Below, one piece after another: positions 13,938 to 22,717 of a stretch of DNA of 64,000 nt. Each line of letters starts with the position of its first letter. The stretch's first letter is position 1. The DNA comes from Anoxybacillus flavithermus. GTDB taxonomy: Bacteria; Bacillota; Bacilli; Bacillales; Anoxybacillaceae. A program made the translations under genes and the position numbers. Where the stretch lies: NCBI RefSeq assembly GCF_002742685.1, contig NZ_PEDM01000001.1:124001-188000 (forward strand). The letters are read 5' to 3'. A model generated the notes under the pieces. It was given only the letters and a program-made list of their open reading frames with translations. It did not search any database and had not been told where the DNA came from.

Positions 13938-14717
13938 TTACCATTGAATATTTTTATTCATTTGTTTAATGGCGGCTTTTTCTAAACGAGATACTTGTGC
14001 TTGGGAAATCCCGATTTCTTCAGCCACTTCCATTTGTGTTTTTCCTTGAAAAAATCGTTTGCGAATAATCATTTTTTCACGTTCATTTAATCGGCGAAGC
14101 CCTTCTTTGAGCGCGATTTCTTCAATCCAATTCGTATCGCGGTTTTTCTCATCGCTCAACTGATCCATCACATAAATGGGGTCGCCACCATCATTGTAAA
14201 TCGGTTCAAATAACGAAACAGGGTCTTGGATGGCATCTAATGCAAATACAATTTCTTCTTGCGGGACGTCTAAAATTTTCGCAATTTCTTCTGCCGTCGG
14301 TTCTTTTGCTGTTTCACTCATCATTTTTTCGCGCACTTGTAACGCTTTGTATGCAATGTCGCGCAGCGAGCGGGACACGCGAATCGGATTATTGTCACGT
14401 AAATATCGGCGAATTTCACCGATAATCATTGGTACGGCATACGTTGAAAATTTCACGTTTTGACTTAAATCAAAATTATCAATCGATTTCATAAGTCCGA
14501 TACAGCCGACTTGAAACAAATCGTCGACATATTCACCACGATTGTTAAATCGCTGAATGACGCTTAATACGAGCCGTAAATTCCCGTTAATTAATTTTTC
14601 GCGTGCGGATATGTCACCGGCTTGCATTTGCCGAAATAATTCACGCATTTCTTCGTTTTTTAGTACGGGAAGTTTCGATGTATCAACGCCGCAAATTTCA
14701 ACTTTGTTTCTTGCCAT
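13938..14717 (-). CDS. sigG: RNA polymerase sigma-G factor (late forespore)
   Basis: Directs late forespore transcription after engulfment. The protein (259 residues) shows the sigma-70 regions 2 (GCIGLMKSIDNFD), 3 and 4 (EVAEEIGISQAQVSRLEKA) and the sigma-G N-terminus KVEICGVDTSKLP. It begins with ATG behind GGAGGGAAAGAC. Upstream lie a hairpin and a candidate sigma-F promoter, described separately. Downstream of sigE, it can also receive readthrough from the spoIIG operon, which in B. subtilis is not productive. Confidence 0.98.
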   Translation of the reverse strand: MARNKVEICGVDTSKLPVLKNEEMRELFRQMQAGDISAREKLINGNLRLVLSVIQRFNNRGEYVDDLFQVGCIGLMKSIDNFDLSQNVKFSTYAVPMIIGEIRRYLRDNNPIRVSRSLRDIAYKALQVREKMMSETAKEPTAEEIAKILDVPQEEIVFALDAIQDPVSLFEPIYNDGGDPIYVMDQLSDEKNRDTNWIEEIALKEGLRRLNEREKMIIRKRFFQGKTQMEVAEEIGISQAQVSRLEKAAIKQMNKNIQW

Positions 14718-14733
14718 GTCTTTCCCTCCTTAC

Positions 14734-14763
14734 AGGAGATGCTGTCAGCTTTCAGTATCTCCT
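14734..14763 (-). promoter_or_regulatory. Hairpin in sigG leader
   Basis: Perfect 7-bp inverted repeat AGGAGAT / ATCTCCT with a 16-base loop, ending seven bases before the sigG ribosome-binding site core. The 5' arm lies within the candidate -10 element. A leader hairpin lowering sigG translation has been reported in B. subtilis; whether this one acts the same way is inference. Confidence 0.6.
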
Positions 14764-14781
14764 TTGAAGGGAAAAATATGC
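14753..14781 (-). promoter_or_regulatory. Candidate sigma-F/sigma-G promoter of sigG
   Basis: GCATA (14777-14781) immediately follows the sigE stop codon on the minus strand. After 14 bases comes GGAGATACTG (14753-14762), which fits the sigma-F -10 pattern GGnnAnAnTR. The spacer is at the short end of the range for this sigma family. Confidence 0.65.
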
Positions 14782-14782
14782 A

Positions 14783-15502
14783 TTACATCATTTTGTTAAA
14801 TTCTTTTCGCAATCGTTTAATAATTCGCTTTTCTAGACGGGAAATGTACGATTGGGAAATGCCTAATAAATCGGCGACATCTTTTTGTGTTTTTTCTTCT
14901 CCTCCAGTTAAACCGAAGCGAAGTTCCATAATTTGTCTTTCTCTATCACTCAATTGATCGAGAGCACGAAATAGTAAGTTGCGGTCAATGTTTGCTTCTA
15001 AATCTTTCGTAATGATATCATCTTCTGTGCCTAATACGTCCGACAACAACAGTTCGTTGCCGTCCCAGTCAATGTTTAACGGTTCATCAAACGATACTTC
15101 TGAACGCACTTTATTGTTGCGCCGTAAATACATTAAAATTTCATTTTCAATACAGCGCGACGCATATGTAGCGAGTTTAATTTTTTTCTCCGGATTAAAC
15201 GTATTGACCGCTTTAATTAGTCCGATCGTACCAATGCTAATTAAATCTTCGATGTTAATGCCGGTATTTTCAAATTTTCGAGCAATGTAGACGACGAGGC
15301 GAAGATTTCGCTCAATAAGTAGCGAACGCGCCGTTTCATCTCCAGAAGGAAGTTTTTTTAGAAGCATTTCTTCTTCCTCTTTTGTAAGCGGAGGTGGCAA
15401 CGCTTCGCTCCCACCGATGTAATAAATTTCGTCCGCTTTGAGCCCTAATTTTTTTAATAGTTTGTACCATACATATGTGAGACGTAATTTGAATAACTTC
15501 AT
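14783..15502 (-). CDS. sigE: Pro-sigma-E, early mother-cell sigma factor
   Basis: Made as an inactive precursor and activated after septation when SpoIIGA removes an N-terminal prosequence. That prosequence is visible as the hydrophobic/basic segment [20 protein letters not shown]; in B. subtilis cleavage is near residue 27. Sigma regions 2 ([27 protein letters not shown] read at about residues 92-118) and 4 ([17 protein letters not shown]) follow. At 239 residues it is the normal length. It is the second gene of the spoIIG operon. Confidence 0.98.
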   Translation of the reverse strand: MKLFKLRLTYVWYKLLKKLGLKADEIYYIGGSEALPPPLTKEEEEMLLKKLPSGDETARSLLIERNLRLVVYIARKFENTGINIEDLISIGTIGLIKAVNTFNPEKKIKLATYASRCIENEILMYLRRNNKVRSEVSFDEPLNIDWDGNELLLSDVLGTEDDIITKDLEANIDRNLLFRALDQLSDRERQIMELRFGLTGGEEKTQKDVADLLGISQSYISRLEKRIIKRLRKEFNKMM

Positions 15503-15550
15503 AAAAAACCTCCTTCTATTTCAGCACGATCGGCCGTATAATCATAATAA

Positions 15551-16444
15551 TTACGAAGCTTGCGACATCACGATATGCGGATGAACGATGCAGTTGTACT
15601 CACCGTCCGCTGACAGCGATGACGGAGAAAAGCCAATGAGAGCTTTTTTGACAGATGTCCATTGTTTTCCGTCCGACCATTGCACTTCGTCTGGCTTGAT
15701 CGCTACGAGTAGCTGTTGCTCGACGCCAACGGCACGATACGGGACGAAACGTATTCGGCTCACCCATTCGCTCGGGATGTCATCTGTGTACGTCCGTTTT
15801 TGAATCATTTGTAAAACAGCTTGAGGGAAGATGTGTGCGAACGGTTGCAATTCGACGATGATGACCGGTGTATTTGTTAACGGGTCACGCAATTGATTTC
15901 CGCTATCGACTAATCCTTTTAACGATACCGTTTGTCCAACACATGTCACACGCACATGAATGACATGTTCAAACCGCAACTTTTTTTCGCGAATCGTTCC
16001 CATTTGCACTTTTGATAGTAGCCATAAAATTGGAAACATGATGATAACAAACAACCAACTAATAGAAGTCGAATGTGTGAGCCATCCGGATGAATAAGGC
16101 GTCATTTCACTTTCTAGCAAAAAGTGAAAGGCGACCATCCCTCCGCCAAGCATAAACGTTGCAAAGTAAAAAGCGAGTACATTTTCGATAAAAAAACGAA
16201 ACCGATGGAAACCGAAACAAATCCAAACGATGACAAAAGAGATGACGAGTTTCGTTACGAAATGAGACGTCATATAAGCAAAAGGTGTGAAAGTAAGCAA
16301 GACGAGCAGCGAACCGAATAATGCCGCAAGCATTAGTCGCCATAACTGAATGCGGCGCTTTAACATAATCGCCGCAAGCCATAGCAACATCGCATCAAAA
16401 CAAAGATTTAATAACCATACGAGATCGGCATAAATCAGCGGCAT
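15551..16444 (-). CDS. spoIIGA: Sporulation sigma-E processing peptidase SpoIIGA
   Basis: Membrane aspartic protease that cleaves pro-sigma-E in the mother cell once activated by the forespore signal SpoIIR. The N-terminal half holds five hydrophobic segments (about residues 5-145). The C-terminal protease domain has the catalytic motif GLVDSGNQL with Asp at residue 180. Length 297 residues. It is the first gene of the spoIIG operon, behind a promoter with a long spacer and Spo0A-like boxes. Confidence 0.96.
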   Translation of the reverse strand: MPLIYADLVWLLNLCFDAMLLWLAAIMLKRRIQLWRLMLAALFGSLLVLLTFTPFAYMTSHFVTKLVISFVIVWICFGFHRFRFFIENVLAFYFATFMLGGGMVAFHFLLESEMTPYSSGWLTHSTSISWLFVIIMFPILWLLSKVQMGTIREKKLRFEHVIHVRVTCVGQTVSLKGLVDSGNQLRDPLTNTPVIIVELQPFAHIFPQAVLQMIQKRTYTDDIPSEWVSRIRFVPYRAVGVEQQLLVAIKPDEVQWSDGKQWTSVKKALIGFSPSSLSADGEYNCIVHPHIVMSQAS

Positions 16445-16464
16445 CCCCTCCTTATCTTGAAACT

Positions 16465-16511
16465 AGTATATAGCACTTCCAATAGAAAAGTATGTCAAAC
16501 GATGACGTCAT
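16465..16511 (-). promoter_or_regulatory. spoIIG promoter with 22-bp spacer and Spo0A-like boxes
   Basis: On the minus strand TTGACA (16493-16498) and TATACT (16465-16470) are separated by 22 bases rather than 17. The same unusual spacing is known for the B. subtilis spoIIG promoter, which needs phosphorylated Spo0A. The -35 region reads TTTGACA, one mismatch from the inverted 0A box TTCGACA; a weaker copy, GACGTCA, lies ten bases upstream inside the palindrome ATGACGTCAT (16502-16511). Confidence 0.8.
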
Positions 16512-16546
16512 TTTTTTAGAGATTTTGTCATATGGTGATGGAAATA

Positions 16547-16577
16547 AAAAAACGCCCACACGTAGTGAGCGTTTTTT
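16547..16577 (-). terminator. Terminator after ftsZ
   Basis: Stem AACGCTCAC / GTGGGCGTT with a TACGT loop directly after the ftsZ stop, followed by seven T. It ends the ftsAZ transcript before spoIIGA. Confidence 0.92.
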
Positions 16578-17696
16578 TTAACGACGACGGTTACGATTGC
16601 GTAAAAAGGCAGGGATGTCGAGTGGATCTTCCGCTTGTTGTCCGCGTGTTGGCGAGTAGTCAACTGGCTCTTCTTTTTTCTCGCGCTTGACGCCAACGCT
16701 CGGTTTGACAACCGCTTGTCGCGTTGCTTTTGCTTGATTCACTTCTTCGTTAAATCCTGTCGCGATAACCGTAACGATAATTTCGTCTTTTAAGTTTTCG
16801 TTAATGACCGAACCAAAAATCATATTGACGTCTTGGTCAGCAGCGGATGCGACGATATCAGCTGCTTCTTGCACTTCGTACAAGCTTAAGTTTGTACCCC
16901 CTGTAATGTTCATTAATACGCCTTGGGCACCGTCGATTGACGTTTCTAATAGCGGGCTCGAGATCGCCTTTTTCGCTGCTTCTGCGGCGCGGTTCTCTCC
17001 TGTTGCTACGCCGATTCCCATAAGAGCTGAACCTTTATTGGACATAATCGTTTTCACATCAGCAAAATCTAAGTTAATTAATCCCGGTACGGCAATTAAG
17101 TCAGAGATGCCTTGTACCCCTTGACGAAGCACGTTATCTGCTTCGCGGAACGCTTCTAGCATCGGTGTGTTTTTGTCAACAATTTCTAATAGACGATCGT
17201 TCGGAATGACGATAAGTGTATCGACTGCTTCTTTCATCGCCGCAATACCGCTTGCCGCCTGCATCGCGCGCTTTCTTCCTTCAAACGTAAACGGCCGTGT
17301 GACGACGCCAACAGTAAGCGCACCTAAATCGCGCGCAATTTGAGCGATGACTGGAGCCGCCCCTGTTCCTGTTCCTCCGCCCATGCCGGCTGTGACGAAT
17401 ACCATATCGGCACCTTTGAGCGCCTCTTCAATTTGTTCTTTACTTTCTTCGGCCGCTTTTTTTCCTACTTCTGGATTTGCTCCTGCACCTAATCCACGCG
17501 TCAATTTCGCGCCAATTTGTAGCTTAATTGGTGCCTTGGATAAGTTTAACGCTTGGGCATCTGTATTGACCGCGATAAATTCAACACCTTGTACTCCATG
17601 TTCAATCATGCGATTGACAGCGTTATTTCCGCCGCCGCCGACACCAATTACTTTAATTGTCGCTAACTGATCAACAGTCGTGTCAAACTCCAACAT
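16578..17696 (-). CDS. ftsZ: Cell-division GTPase FtsZ
   Basis: Tubulin-like GTPase that polymerises into the Z-ring at mid-cell. The GTP-binding tubulin signature GGGTGTG lies at residues 106-112 and the T7 loop NLDFAD at 208-213. A variable linker is followed by the conserved C-terminal tail [16 protein letters not shown], which binds FtsA, SepF and EzrA. Normal length of 372 residues. It lies 28 bases after ftsA and is followed by a strong terminator. The bpr/bpf protease genes that follow ftsZ in B. subtilis are absent here. Confidence 0.99.
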   Translation of the reverse strand: MLEFDTTVDQLATIKVIGVGGGGNNAVNRMIEHGVQGVEFIAVNTDAQALNLSKAPIKLQIGAKLTRGLGAGANPEVGKKAAEESKEQIEEALKGADMVFVTAGMGGGTGTGAAPVIAQIARDLGALTVGVVTRPFTFEGRKRAMQAASGIAAMKEAVDTLIVIPNDRLLEIVDKNTPMLEAFREADNVLRQGVQGISDLIAVPGLINLDFADVKTIMSNKGSALMGIGVATGENRAAEAAKKAISSPLLETSIDGAQGVLMNITGGTNLSLYEVQEAADIVASAADQDVNMIFGSVINENLKDEIIVTVIATGFNEEVNQAKATRQAVVKPSVGVKREKKEEPVDYSPTRGQQAEDPLDIPAFLRNRNRRR

Positions 17697-17724
17697 GACA
17701 TAATCCTCCTAGCCATTCAAATTG

Positions 17725-19005
17725 TCATTCAAAAAAGTATCCGAAAAATTTCTTAACTTTATGTCCGAAATGTTCTTCTTTTTGTTTCGGTTTTGCCGGC
17801 GCTTTATGCACCTTTTTCTCCACTTGGAAATCGTTTGCCGTGCTAGTAGAAAGAACGGGAACGTCTCTTCCCTGCAACTTTGCATTTTTATAGGCGAATT
17901 GAATTAATCCGACACCGTTTGTATATTGTGGGTCGCGCACGCCAATGTAATCTGGCATCGCCACGCGAACGGTATGTTCAAAAATCGCTTCGGCAAGTTC
18001 TAATACGCCCGGCATATTGGCTGTCCCCCCGGTTAACACATATCCGCCAGGCAAATCACGAAATCCGCGTCGACGAATTTCAGCTTGTGCCATTTGCAAA
18101 ATTTCCTCTACACGCGCTTCAATCATATCTGCAATTTCTAATTGACTAAATTGTTGGTGTTGGTCCGTGCCAATGATCGGAACGCTAAATACTTCTTCTT
18201 CAGAAGCAAGATCGTAAAACGCATGTCCATGTTTTAGTTTAATGCGTTCTGCATCTTCTGTCGACGTACGCATGCCGATCGATAAATCTTTTGTAATATG
18301 TTCACCACCGATCGGAAGTACGGTCGTTGCTTGTAAAAACCCTTGTTCAAATACAGCGACCGTCGTTGAACCGCCACCGATGTCAATCAGTGCCACACCT
18401 AAGTTTTTTTCATCTTTCGATAGCGCAATCGAGGCTGCCGCTAGCGGTTGAAGACATACATCAAGCACTTCTAACCCCGCTCGTTCAACACAGCGAAGCA
18501 CATTATGTAAAGCGGTTTTCGATGCGGTAATCATCGTTCCTTCCATTTCTAATCGGACACCTAACATGCCGCGTGGATCGTTAATTCCATCAAGTCCGTC
18601 AACGATAAACTGTTTTGGAATAACATCAATAATTTCACGCTCTGGTGGAACGGAAACGACTTGTGCCGCTTCAATGACGCGCGTGACGTCTTCATTTGTA
18701 ATTTCTTTATTTTCACTTGATACAGCGACAATCCCGTTGCACGGTTGAAGTTGAATGTGATTGCCGTTCACTCCGACAATGGCGCCTTTAATCGTTACGC
18801 CGACCATCCGTTCCGCTTGTTCAATCGCTCGTTTAATCGATTGTACCGTTTCATCTATATCAATAATGGAGCCTTTTTTCAGCCCTTGCGATTTCACATT
18901 GCCGACACCGATAATGTTTAACTGATCGTTAATCATTTCGCCAATGATGACTTTTACACTGGACGTACCGATGTCAAGACTAACATAAAAATCGTTGCTG
19001 TTCAT
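17725..19005 (-). CDS. ftsA: Cell-division protein FtsA
   Basis: Actin-fold ATPase that tethers FtsZ to the membrane and recruits later division proteins. The N-terminal phosphate-1 motif YVSLDIGTSSVKV (residues 7-19) and the second motif ALIDIGGGSTTVAVF are visible. The C-terminus HKVKKFFGYFFE forms the amphipathic membrane-targeting helix. Length 426 residues. AGGAGGTGCCACCAG precedes the ATG. Confidence 0.98.
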   Translation of the reverse strand: MNSNDFYVSLDIGTSSVKVIIGEMINDQLNIIGVGNVKSQGLKKGSIIDIDETVQSIKRAIEQAERMVGVTIKGAIVGVNGNHIQLQPCNGIVAVSSENKEITNEDVTRVIEAAQVVSVPPEREIIDVIPKQFIVDGLDGINDPRGMLGVRLEMEGTMITASKTALHNVLRCVERAGLEVLDVCLQPLAAASIALSKDEKNLGVALIDIGGGSTTVAVFEQGFLQATTVLPIGGEHITKDLSIGMRTSTEDAERIKLKHGHAFYDLASEEEVFSVPIIGTDQHQQFSQLEIADMIEARVEEILQMAQAEIRRRGFRDLPGGYVLTGGTANMPGVLELAEAIFEHTVRVAMPDYIGVRDPQYTNGVGLIQFAYKNAKLQGRDVPVLSTSTANDFQVEKKVHKAPAKPKQKEEHFGHKVKKFFGYFFE

Positions 19006-19057
19006 TCTGGTGGCACCTCCTTTACAAAATGAACGTTGTTATGTATATCAACACTAT

Positions 19058-19084
19058 ATTCCACATTCGAACAGCATTCCCTTT
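19058..19084 (-). promoter_or_regulatory. Possible sigma-H-type promoter of ftsAZ
   Basis: AAAGGGAATG (19075-19084) and GTGGAAT (19058-19064), ten bases apart on the minus strand, resemble the sigma-H -35 (RnAGGAAWWW) and -10 (RnnGAAT) boxes. B. subtilis has a sigma-H promoter at this place. The match has two mismatches in the -35 box and a short spacer, so this is tentative. Confidence 0.35.
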
Positions 19085-19085
19085 T

Positions 19086-19448
19086 TTATAAACGATTTTT
19101 TTGGCGGCTTTCTAACCATTTCGTTAGCAAAATTCGGCGGATGACAGCGATGTTTTGAAACAGGCGCACACCGAACGCAAATACAGCTGCTAAATACAAG
19201 TCTACACCAAGATGCACACCGAGAAAAGCTAAACTTGTTGCTAAAATAATATTAAAAAAAAATCCAGATACAAATACGTGCTCATCGTAAATATTTTGCA
19301 AATGTGCGCGAATGCCACCGATGAGCGTATCAAACGCTGCGAGCACCGCGATCGATAAATAGTTGGCATATTCGCTCGGAATACGCCAATCCGTCAACAA
19401 TCCGAGCAATATGCCAATGACGAGGCCGAGCAACGGAAGCCACATCAT
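19086..19448 (-). CDS. sbp: Small basic membrane protein Sbp (DUF1290)
   Basis: Integral membrane protein of about 120 residues with three to four hydrophobic segments and the family motif DTLIGGIRAHLQ, followed by FVSGFFFNIILA and FGVRLFQNIAVIRR. Function is unknown, although the gene is linked to ftsA in most Bacillaceae. GGAGGTG lies five bases before the first of two adjacent ATGs and eight before the second; the start could be either (MMWLP or MWLP). Confidence 0.92.
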   Translation of the reverse strand: MMWLPLLGLVIGILLGLLTDWRIPSEYANYLSIAVLAAFDTLIGGIRAHLQNIYDEHVFVSGFFFNIILATSLAFLGVHLGVDLYLAAVFAFGVRLFQNIAVIRRILLTKWLESRQKNRL

Positions 19449-19450
19449 GT

Positions 19451-20167
19451 TCACCTCCTAGCATCTTCGACTGCTTCCATTTGTTTGACGCGCACCGTCC
19501 CATCGTATGGAGGGATAACGACACGTGATTGTGGTTCTGAAATCGTAAGGAGTAAATTTTCAATCGCAAAATCATCGGCAAGCGTAGAAGCTTTTAGTCG
19601 GTTGTATAGTTTTTCCGCGTCCGCTGCAATGACTTTGATTTCAAACGGGAAAGAACGAAGCGGATACGAATCGACTTTCGTGACACCGTTAATGTCGCGA
19701 ATGACCGTCGTGTTGACGATGCGTTGATCAGCAATCGATACATATTGAGCACCATACATATTTAATTCATTCATGAGTCGGCGAAGCAGCTCAGCAGACA
19801 CCGTATCTTTAACCGGACCGACATACGATTCATCATACATTTGTTCAACATAAAGCACGACACCTTCTCCGACAACTTCCGTTAGCCCTGCTTCTTTTTT
19901 CAGCTCCTCTACCGTTTGACGAAGAATCGCTCCTTTGTTTTCTGAACGTTGCTGCTCATATTTTTCTAACGTTTCTTCATATTTTCGTATTTCATGTAAC
20001 AGTTGTTTATGTAACTCTTGCTCTTTTTTTAAATCTTGTCGTATTTCCCATATGTCACGTGTGTCGCGCACGTTTGGTTCATGGCTTGTTTGAAATTGAA
20101 TTGCCAACATGAAACCGATAATAAGCGACACAAACGTAAAATGCCATATCGTTTTTCGCGTCAACAT
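19451..20167 (-). CDS. ylxX: DUF881 membrane-anchored protein YlxX
   Basis: One N-terminal membrane segment (residues 8-24), a coiled coil (about 40-90) and a DUF881 domain of about 140 residues containing GEGVVLYVEQ, NELNMYGAQYVSI and ADAEKLYNRL. The reaction is unknown; location inside the ftsA-divIB cluster suggests a cell-envelope role. It is a paralogue of the neighbour ylxW. Its stop overlaps the sbp ribosome-binding site. Confidence 0.88.
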   Translation of the reverse strand: MLTRKTIWHFTFVSLIIGFMLAIQFQTSHEPNVRDTRDIWEIRQDLKKEQELHKQLLHEIRKYEETLEKYEQQRSENKGAILRQTVEELKKEAGLTEVVGEGVVLYVEQMYDESYVGPVKDTVSAELLRRLMNELNMYGAQYVSIADQRIVNTTVIRDINGVTKVDSYPLRSFPFEIKVIAADAEKLYNRLKASTLADDFAIENLLLTISEPQSRVVIPPYDGTVRVKQMEAVEDARR

Positions 20168-20178
20168 CGCTCCCCCTT

Positions 20179-20892
20179 TTATTTTTGTATAAGTGGCTCC
20201 ATCGTTATTTCTGATTTTTCTACAATGTCAACAACAATATGGTCGCTCGTCAATTGGTCTTTAACGCCTCCAGCGATCGTTAACGCAGGGATAAGTACGT
20301 TCGGATCGCCGATCGCTTGAATAACGAACGGGGCTGGGTGTTGCATCCCATCAATCTCAATGACCGGACCGTTGCAAACGATATACGACCGGTGTGATAA
20401 TCGTTGACCGTTAATCGATATTGCAGACGCCCCCGCAATCAATAGTTCATTGACGACTTGAAACACATGTTGTTCGTGAACAATATAGTTTGTGGCGTTC
20501 GCTTCGGAAGGGATGTATGAAGCATCGGATAGCGTCACTTCTACTCCTTTTCCTTTTACTTTCACTTTGCCAAGATACATGCGCAACCGTTCGGCATCTT
20601 CGACAAGGTTAAAGTATACTTGCTCCTCGCTTCCTAATTCCTTTTCCATTTCGCGAACGCGTTGCTGTTTTTTAAACAATTCGGCTTGTAACTTTTTGTT
20701 TTGTTCTTGCTGTTCAATAAGCTGTTGACGATACTCGTATTCCTTATTCCATTGGCGTTCAAGCTGTCGATTGGCCGTCTCTTTTTTCGTCAGTTGATAA
20801 GAGAAGGCCAACATAAAGCCTAAAACTAAACAAACGAACGACAAAATGACATGGCTACCGTTCATTTTCATCGCTTTTGTCATTCCCTTCAT
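20179..20892 (-). CDS. ylxW: DUF881 membrane-anchored protein YlxW
   Basis: Same architecture as YlxX: N-terminal membrane segment (about residues 14-31), a Gln/Glu-rich coiled coil (35-85) and a DUF881 domain with GKGVEVTLSDAS, NELLIAGASAISINGQRL and IQAIGDP. Function unknown. The frame overlaps the end of divIB by 38 bases. Four in-frame ATGs at the start (20892, 20883, 20871, 20865) lack an optimally spaced ribosome-binding site, so the exact start is uncertain. Confidence 0.87.
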   Translation of the reverse strand: MKGMTKAMKMNGSHVILSFVCLVLGFMLAFSYQLTKKETANRQLERQWNKEYEYRQQLIEQQEQNKKLQAELFKKQQRVREMEKELGSEEQVYFNLVEDAERLRMYLGKVKVKGKGVEVTLSDASYIPSEANATNYIVHEQHVFQVVNELLIAGASAISINGQRLSHRSYIVCNGPVIEIDGMQHPAPFVIQAIGDPNVLIPALTIAGGVKDQLTSDHIVVDIVEKSEITMEPLIQK

Positions 20893-21637
20893 CCGCTTCG
20901 TACGGTTTAAAATATGTGCTCATCTCTAAATGAAGGACGCCTTTCACCCCCGGCTGTAACTGGCTAACGATCGAAGGATAATGCACAATTTTTTCCGCAA
21001 AACGATCGACGGTAGCACTCACTTCTATGCCATCATTCATATAGACAGTAATATGCCTTTGATCCGATGAGTTTGGGGTATAATGAATTTCTGAGATGAG
21101 GTTTAAAATTGAACTTGGCGTGTTTGCCAATTGGGCAGCCATCTCTTGAATAGCCTCCCCTTCTTTCCATCCGACTAAAATCGGGGCATCGCTCGGAATC
21201 GCTCGTTTTGCATGCGTCAGCACTTTTCCGTTATCTAAAATCGGCAAAAAGGAATGCTTGTCCAAAATGTAAGCGATCCGCTTTCGCTCAACGACAACGA
21301 TGTCGATGCGATTCGGGATTCGTTTGTTTACGTGCACTTCTTTTATTTCTGGATGTTCTTTTATTCGCTGTTCGACTTCGGCTTTTTTTACTTTCCAAAA
21401 GCTCGTCTTTTTCGTCACACCACTTAATTGAATAATATCTTTGGAAGCGACATGGTGATTTCCTTCGACGTGGATGACGGCAACGTTGCTTAGTGGCGAC
21501 TGCGCATAAACAACGCCTAACAAAAGCATAAAAAATAAAGCGATGTATGCAATGAGTAAACGATTCGCGCGTTGTCTGCGCTGCTCTTTTAATTTTGGCA
21601 CACGTTCTTCAAGAACAACAACTTTTCCTTTTCCCAT
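20855..21637 (-). CDS. divIB: Cell-division protein DivIB (FtsQ)
   Basis: Bitopic division protein that forms a complex with FtsL and DivIC at the septum. A basic cytoplasmic tail (residues 1-27) precedes one membrane helix (about 28-46), the POTRA domain beginning VIHVEGNHHVASKDI, and the beta domain ending in LHLEMSTYFKPY. The acidic C-terminal tail is short. Length 260 residues. CGAGGTGGAATGA precedes the ATG. Confidence 0.95.
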   Translation of the reverse strand: MGKGKVVVLEERVPKLKEQRRQRANRLLIAYIALFFMLLLGVVYAQSPLSNVAVIHVEGNHHVASKDIIQLSGVTKKTSFWKVKKAEVEQRIKEHPEIKEVHVNKRIPNRIDIVVVERKRIAYILDKHSFLPILDNGKVLTHAKRAIPSDAPILVGWKEGEAIQEMAAQLANTPSSILNLISEIHYTPNSSDQRHITVYMNDGIEVSATVDRFAEKIVHYPSIVSQLQPGVKGVLHLEMSTYFKPYEADEGNDKSDENER

Positions 21638-21679
21638 TCATTCCACCTCGGTCGATGGACCAAATCAAAATAACAAGAA

Positions 21680-21710
21680 AACTAACGGCGCATATGAGCA
21701 ACCGTTAGTT
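21680..21710 (-). terminator. Hairpin between murB and divIB
   Basis: Perfect 9-bp stem AACTAACGG / CCGTTAGTT with a 13-base loop, followed on the minus strand by a T-rich stretch (TTTTCTTGTTATTTT). It may partly end transcription of the mur genes ahead of divIB. Confidence 0.65.
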
Positions 21711-21768
21711 CGTTGTCTCCATTTCTATTATAGCATAATATAGAAAAAATTAGGATGGGGAAAATGTA

Positions 21769-22677
21769 TTACTTTCGGCCAACAATTTCGACTTCAGTTT
21801 GCAATGACACGCCATATAAGTCGTAAATCGTCTTTTTCACATAATCGATGAGCTGGAGCACGTCGTTTGCTGTTGCTCCACCTGCGTTAACGATAAAATT
21901 CGCATGTTGTTCGGAAACTTTCGCTCCACCGATCGTATATCCTTTTAGTCCCGCTTGTTCAATTAACTGTCCAGCGTATTGTGGAAGGGGGTTACGGAAA
22001 ATGCTTCCCGCACACGGGTAATTCCACGGTTGCGTTTCACGGCGGTAATCTTTATTTTTTTGCATCGCTGCCACAATTTCATCGCGGTTTCCTTTTTTCA
22101 TTTCAAGCGTTGCTGCGATGCAAATGCCTTTGCGCTTTGTTTGTAGAACGGACGTACGATACGAAAACTCCAGTTGTTCATTTGTTAACCATTCAATCGT
22201 TCCGTCTTCAAATAAAATTTGTGCTTTTTTGACGATGCGCGACATATCCGATCCGTGAGCGCCGGCGTTCATATATACCGCTCCGCCAACTGTGCCCGGA
22301 ATACCTCCCGCAAACTCCAGCCCAGACAATCCTTGCTTACTAATGACCGTTGCCAGTTTAATAAGCGAATATCCCCCGCCAACTGTGACTTCTGTATCAT
22401 GAATATATAAGTCATCTAATCCTTCGCCAAGTTTAATGACAACGCCTTCAATACCTTCATCTAACACAAGTAAGTTCGAACCGCGACCGATCGCGCGCCA
22501 AGGTATGTCATATTTTCGGATGATTTCCATCGTCTTTTTTAAACCGTCTATATGTTTCGGTTCAACAAACAAATCAGCTGGTCCACCGATTTTGATCGTC
22601 GTATGACTGGCCATACGTTCGTTTTCTTTCACTGTTCCAACGTTAGCTTGCAGGAGCTCTTCACGTAGTTTTTCCAA
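21769..22677 (-). CDS. murB: UDP-N-acetylenolpyruvoylglucosamine reductase
   Basis: FAD enzyme that reduces enolpyruvyl-UDP-GlcNAc to UDP-MurNAc in the cytoplasm. FAD-binding motifs IGRGSNLLV and [14 protein letters not shown] are present. The proton-donating serine is in CAGSIFRNP (Ser225), the type IIa short form typical of Firmicutes. The start is TTG with GGAGG nine bases before it, giving [10 protein letters not shown], as in relatives (302 residues). Confidence 0.96.
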   Translation of the reverse strand: MEKLREELLQANVGTVKENERMASHTTIKIGGPADLFVEPKHIDGLKKTMEIIRKYDIPWRAIGRGSNLLVLDEGIEGVVIKLGEGLDDLYIHDTEVTVGGGYSLIKLATVISKQGLSGLEFAGGIPGTVGGAVYMNAGAHGSDMSRIVKKAQILFEDGTIEWLTNEQLEFSYRTSVLQTKRKGICIAATLEMKKGNRDEIVAAMQKNKDYRRETQPWNYPCAGSIFRNPLPQYAGQLIEQAGLKGYTIGGAKVSEQHANFIVNAGGATANDVLQLIDYVKKTIYDLYGVSLQTEVEIVGRK

Positions 22678-22717
22678 TGGTCTACCTCCTCTACCTCTTT
22701 CCTATATCGTATGCAAT

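Noticed and set aside
16502-16511. Perfect palindrome ATGACGTCAT as an independent regulator site
   Set aside because: It is next to the spoIIG -35 box and fits better as part of the tandem Spo0A-like region; a separate regulator is not needed to explain it.
19451-20892. ylxW/ylxX as a recent tandem duplication
   Set aside because: The two DUF881 proteins share architecture but little direct identity, and both exist at this place in B. subtilis, so the duplication is old.
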